Below are positions 61,203 to 64,000 of a DNA stretch of 64,000 nt, in pieces. Where the stretch lies: contig CAJXQC010000005.1 in the NCBI GenBank assembly GCA_913058495.1, positions 1-64,000 on the forward strand, read 5' to 3'. A program made the position numbers and the translations under genes. Source of the stretch: an uncultured Balneola sp. Lineage in GTDB: Bacteria > Bacteroidota > Rhodothermia > Balneolales > Balneolaceae. Under the pieces are notes generated by a model. That model made no database searches. It was not told the DNA's origin and saw nothing but the letters and a program-made list of their open reading frames with translations. Within the stretch, counting starts at the first letter, position 1, and every line of letters begins with the position of its first letter.

Positions 61203-62462
61203 ATGAGTACAAGAGAATCTGAAATTCTTGAATTAATAAAATCGTGCAGTAAAGACAAAGCTTCCGAATCAAAATTGGAAAACTTGTTTTCTGAGATTCT
61301 GAAAAAATATGATAGAACAAAGTCTCATCTGTCGCTTTTGGAGAATGCAACAAAGCACGATTACGATTCCATCTTAATAACAGAATTGAACTTAGAAGAA
61401 CCCGGGCCGCGTATTGTTTATGTGAACGACGGATTCACTAAAATGACCGGTTATTCCAGAGAAGAAGTGATCGGGAAAACACCGAGAATTCTACAGGGAG
61501 AAAAAACAGACAGACATGTTTTAGATCGCTTGAAAAAAAGATTGATAGACGGGCAGGCATTTTTCGGCCATACTGTAAATTACAGAAAGGACGGATCGGA
61601 GTTTATTAATCAATGGGACATTCATCCTCTTACAAATTCAGAAGGTGAGATAACGCACTGGGTTTCTTATCAGAGAGATATTACCGAAAGGCAAGAAACC
61701 AGTAAGGTGCTTTTTGATGCTACAATAGATTTTGAAGAACTGGAAGAAAATTCTAAAAGAACATTTGCTGATCTTGATGTACAGGGTAACATCATCTCAA
61801 GCAATAAATCTTTCCGTGAAATTTTAAAACGAGATGTGGATGAACTTAAAGAGATCAAGATCTGGGATTTAGTAGCCGAAAAAGACAATGCAGAAGTTAA
61901 AGAGCTTTTTCAGGATTTTGATGCTGATGTAATTTCTGATGATAATTATACTTGGGAATTTATAAGTGAAAGCGATCAAAAATTGATGCTGGAAGCTGAT
62001 GTTAAATCATTTGTAAGTAGTGATCACACAGTTATCAGAATTCATTTTGATAACGTTTCTTTGAGAAACCGTGTTATAGAAACACTAAAGAAAAAAAGCG
62101 AGAACATTGAAGACTTACTCAAAAGTCATGATGAGTTCGTAATGAAGTTTAAGAAAGATGAAAATGGTGAGATCTACTGCAGCTATGTATCAGAGTCATA
62201 CCAGACTATTACAGGGCTCTCGCAGGAAACTTTGTTAGATCAGGGAATCGAATCTGTAGTTTCCAGAAAGACAGCAGACGTAATAAGAGCAAGCCTGACC
62301 AAAGCTTTTGGTGGAAAGCGTTGTTCCGAAAAATGCGAGTATGTAGGGAAAAATGATGGCACTATTGCTATGATACAATCATTCAAGCCTATCGTAAACG
62401 AAAAAGAAAATAAAGTGGAAGCAGTAAAATCTGTAGCTCTTTTAGAGTTAGGAATAGATTAA
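61203..62462 (+). CDS. multi-PAS sensory protein without output domain
   Basis: The 419-residue protein has a well-formed N-terminal PAS/PAC (about 45-163) with VYVNDGFTKMTGYSREEVIGKTPRILQG (in part). This is the LOV-like segment, but the photoactive Cys of GxNCRFLQ is replaced by Pro (GKTPRILQG, 91-99), so flavin-adduct light sensing is not expected. Two further PAS-like regions follow at about 170-290 and 300-415 (LLKSHDEFVMKF and SESYQTITGLSQETLL). No kinase, GGDEF or HTH domain is present. It may act by protein contact with a kinase such as the one encoded downstream. Confidence 0.83.
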   Translation: MSTRESEILELIKSCSKDKASESKLENLFSEILKKYDRTKSHLSLLENATKHDYDSILITELNLEEPGPRIVYVNDGFTKMTGYSREEVIGKTPRILQGEKTDRHVLDRLKKRLIDGQAFFGHTVNYRKDGSEFINQWDIHPLTNSEGEITHWVSYQRDITERQETSKVLFDATIDFEELEENSKRTFADLDVQGNIISSNKSFREILKRDVDELKEIKIWDLVAEKDNAEVKELFQDFDADVISDDNYTWEFISESDQKLMLEADVKSFVSSDHTVIRIHFDNVSLRNRVIETLKKKSENIEDLLKSHDEFVMKFKKDENGEIYCSYVSESYQTITGLSQETLLDQGIESVVSRKTADVIRASLTKAFGGKRCSEKCEYVGKNDGTIAMIQSFKPIVNEKENKVEAVKSVALLELGID

Positions 62463-62514
62463 GAAATAAAGCTCTGAGGGTTAATTTAATGCTCTCCTTT
62501 CATTACCTTTAGGT

Positions 62515-62943
62515 ATGGATATACAAGAAGTACAGGATAGAATAGTTAAAGAGTTTAGTTTATTTGAAGACTGGACCGAGCGTTATAAATATATCATCAA
62601 ACACGGCGAGAAGCTCGAAGAACTGCCTGATGAAGACCGGATTGAAGACAATTTAGTTAAGGGCTGTCAAAGTCAGGTTTGGCTTACTGTTGATCTGGAT
62701 GGTAATAAACTGATTTTTAAAGCAGATAGTGACGCTGCAATAACAAAAGGTTTGGTTTCTTTGGTGGTGAGATTATACTCTGATCAAACACCTGAAGAGA
62801 TATTGACTACAAACCCGGAGTTCATTTCTAAGATCGGTATGCAGCAGCACTTATCTCCAACCAGAGCTAACGGTTTGGCTTCCATGGTGAAACAAATGAA
62901 AATTTATGCCATGGCTTACAAATCAAAGTTGCAAACGTCTTGA
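62515..62943 (+). CDS. sufE: SufE-family cysteine desulfurase activator
   Basis: SufE accepts sulfur from the cysteine desulfurase SufS for iron-sulfur cluster assembly. The 142-residue protein is standard in length. The active cysteine is Cys51 in LVKGCQSQVWL, the same number as in E. coli SufE. The C-terminal stretch HLSPTRANGLASMVKQMK is typical. It stands apart from other suf genes, which are not in the window. Confidence 0.95.
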   Translation: MDIQEVQDRIVKEFSLFEDWTERYKYIIKHGEKLEELPDEDRIEDNLVKGCQSQVWLTVDLDGNKLIFKADSDAAITKGLVSLVVRLYSDQTPEEILTTNPEFISKIGMQQHLSPTRANGLASMVKQMKIYAMAYKSKLQTS

Positions 62944-62985
62944 CCAATAGAGAATAATTGCCGTACTTAATTCAATATTTCAAGT

Positions 62986-64000
62986 ATGGCAAATAACTTC
63001 TCACTTACAGGTATAACAGATACTCAATCTGTTAATTTACAAGACTATCAGAAAGACGATGGTAAGTTATTCAGATTACCGGTTCTTGATGTTGTTTCTT
63101 ATTCAATTGCTCTCATTTGTACTCTTTTCTTTTTGATCTTTGCTATTGATGAATCCATGTCAGTTTCATGGTTCTTTATATCAGAGATCATTGCACTGTG
63201 TTTAATTCCGGTTCTTTCGAAACAAGGATTTGAAACAATTGCTAAATTTCTGCTCATTCTTTATGTAGATATAGCGATAATTATACTCAGCTCTATTTTT
63301 GATGGTAAAGCAGAGATACAATATTTCCTGATTCCTGCTATGGGATTATCCATTCTTCTTTTTGAGTCCGGACACAACAGGATCAGAAATGTTTCCATAT
63401 TTATATCTGTAATTTCATACTTTATCATAGATTTTATAGCTATAGACAGAGTATCTCTCAGCCCGGAAACAATTGATTACGTAAGATGGGGAGTAATAGC
63501 TGCAGCCTTTGTAACTACATGGATTATATTCAATACGTTTTCAGAATCTAAAGAAAGAGCTGAACAAATTACCAGAGAGTTTTTAGAGAAAGAGAAAGAA
63601 TTGAATAGGCAGTTAAGCCTTAAACAGGATGAGCTTCAGGAATATATCGAAAAACTGGAATCAACCAGTGAGCAGCTAAAGAAGAGTTCTTCGGCAAAAT
63701 CTGATTTTCTTGCAACAATGAGTCATGAAATCAGAACGCCAATGAATGCTATTTTGGGGATGACAAATTTCCTTAAAGAGGATAATCCCAGAAAAGATCA
63801 GCTTGAATCAATTAACATTGTAGATTTTTCTGCCAAAACGCTTCTGAGTTTGATCGATGATATTCTTGATTTCTCAAAAATAGATGCCGGAAAAATTGAG
63901 TTTGAGCAAACTGATTTTGAACTAAAAGAACTGGTTAGTACGGTATCAGAATCATTTAAAACCACTGCTGTAAATAAGAAGGTTGAGTTAATAACAGAGA
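62986..64000 (+). CDS. membrane sensor histidine kinase, 3' end beyond the window
   Basis: I translated the frame from ATG 62986 by hand; it stays open to the window edge, giving at least 338 residues. About six hydrophobic segments occupy residues 40-180, a MASE-like sensor without a periplasmic domain. A coiled coil (EKEKELNRQLSLKQDELQEY) follows, and then the HisKA box FLATMSHEIRTPMNAILGM with His247. SLIDDILDFSKIDAGKIEF, the second helix of the dimerisation domain, is of the hybrid-kinase type. ATPase and possible receiver domains lie outside the window. Confidence 0.88.
   Translation, partial: MANNFSLTGITDTQSVNLQDYQKDDGKLFRLPVLDVVSYSIALICTLFFLIFAIDESMSVSWFFISEIIALCLIPVLSKQGFETIAKFLLILYVDIAIIILSSIFDGKAEIQYFLIPAMGLSILLFESGHNRIRNVSIFISVISYFIIDFIAIDRVSLSPETIDYVRWGVIAAAFVTTWIIFNTFSESKERAEQITREFLEKEKELNRQLSLKQDELQEYIEKLESTSEQLKKSSSAKSDFLATMSHEIRTPMNAILGMTNFLKEDNPRKDQLESINIVDFSAKTLLSLIDDILDFSKIDAGKIEFEQTDFELKELVSTVSESFKTTAVNKKVELITE

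Noticed and set aside
61470-61500. LOV photoreceptor call for the PAS protein
   Set aside because: The conserved flavin-binding Cys is replaced by Pro.
1-64000. CRISPR arrays, IS elements, prophage or rRNA
   Set aside because: No regularly spaced repeats, transposase, integrase, phage structural gene or rRNA sequence was recognised anywhere in the window.

Overview
The window looks like a chromosomal segment of an AT-rich (roughly 40% GC by eye) member of the Bacteroidota/Balneolota group, most likely a Balneolaceae-type marine bacterium. The reasons are a type IX secretion (T9SS) C-terminal sorting domain with the YPNPFNPTT motif, a PorV/PorQ-family barrel, TonB receptors with carboxypeptidase-like N-terminal domains, a TTTG-N19-TAnnTTTG promoter of the Bacteroidota type before tRNA-Val, weak Shine-Dalgarno use and frequent TTG starts. 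The phylum is inferred from these features and was not tested by a tree.

Layout. 1-13.1 kb is the classical translation/transcription block: tRNA-Tyr (partial), tRNA-Gly, tRNA-Thr, tuf, tRNA-Trp, secE, nusG, rplKAJL, rpoB, rpoC, with a structured rplL-rpoB spacer and a strong terminator after rpoC. 13.2-17.9 kb (minus strand) holds a BNR/YCF48-like exported protein and a fatty acid beta-oxidation pair (FadJ-like and FadI-like). After tRNA-Val come a GAF/PAS histidine kinase, a small basic protein and a two-gene ergothioneine operon (egtB-egtD). 23.0-26.3 kb (minus) is a compact housekeeping operon (DUF1304, VOC, DUF1835, GbsR-type regulator, YraN, PlsC).

26.3-28.2 kb is the most accessory-looking part: a DUF433/DUF5615 toxin-antitoxin-like pair, an AlkD-like DNA glycosylase and a GxxExxY nuclease-fold gene embedded in dispersed repeats. 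28.2-32.1 kb (minus) has an aminotransferase, coaD, rsmD, a DUF3822-like protein and a pseudopilin-like protein. 32.2-38.8 kb (plus) carries a MATE pump, SixA phosphatase, a CsbD stress protein, MscS, a DUF349 protein and an MBL hydrolase. A small barrel protein (minus) and a pair of TIGR04282/TIGR04283-type glycosyltransferases follow.

40.7-53.6 kb is a large cell-envelope locus: two big secreted proteins (one with a clear T9SS signal), a surface lipoprotein, a TonB-dependent receptor, a PorV/PorQ-like barrel and a beta-propeller lipoprotein joined by 1-4 nt overlaps, then an NPP-type phosphodiesterase. It is the best candidate here for a poorly described functional system, probably for surface capture and uptake of an unknown substrate. 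53.7-60.3 kb has a 7Fe ferredoxin, folP, the c-di-AMP synthase cdaA, a single-chain methylmalonyl-CoA mutase with its MeaB chaperone, and an acyl-CoA dehydrogenase. The window ends with a formylglycine-enzyme-like lipoprotein, a PAS-only sensor, sufE and the start of a membrane histidine kinase that runs off the right edge.

No IS element, prophage, CRISPR array or rRNA was seen. No stretch longer than 300 bases lacks a gene, apart from the tRNA-filled left end.
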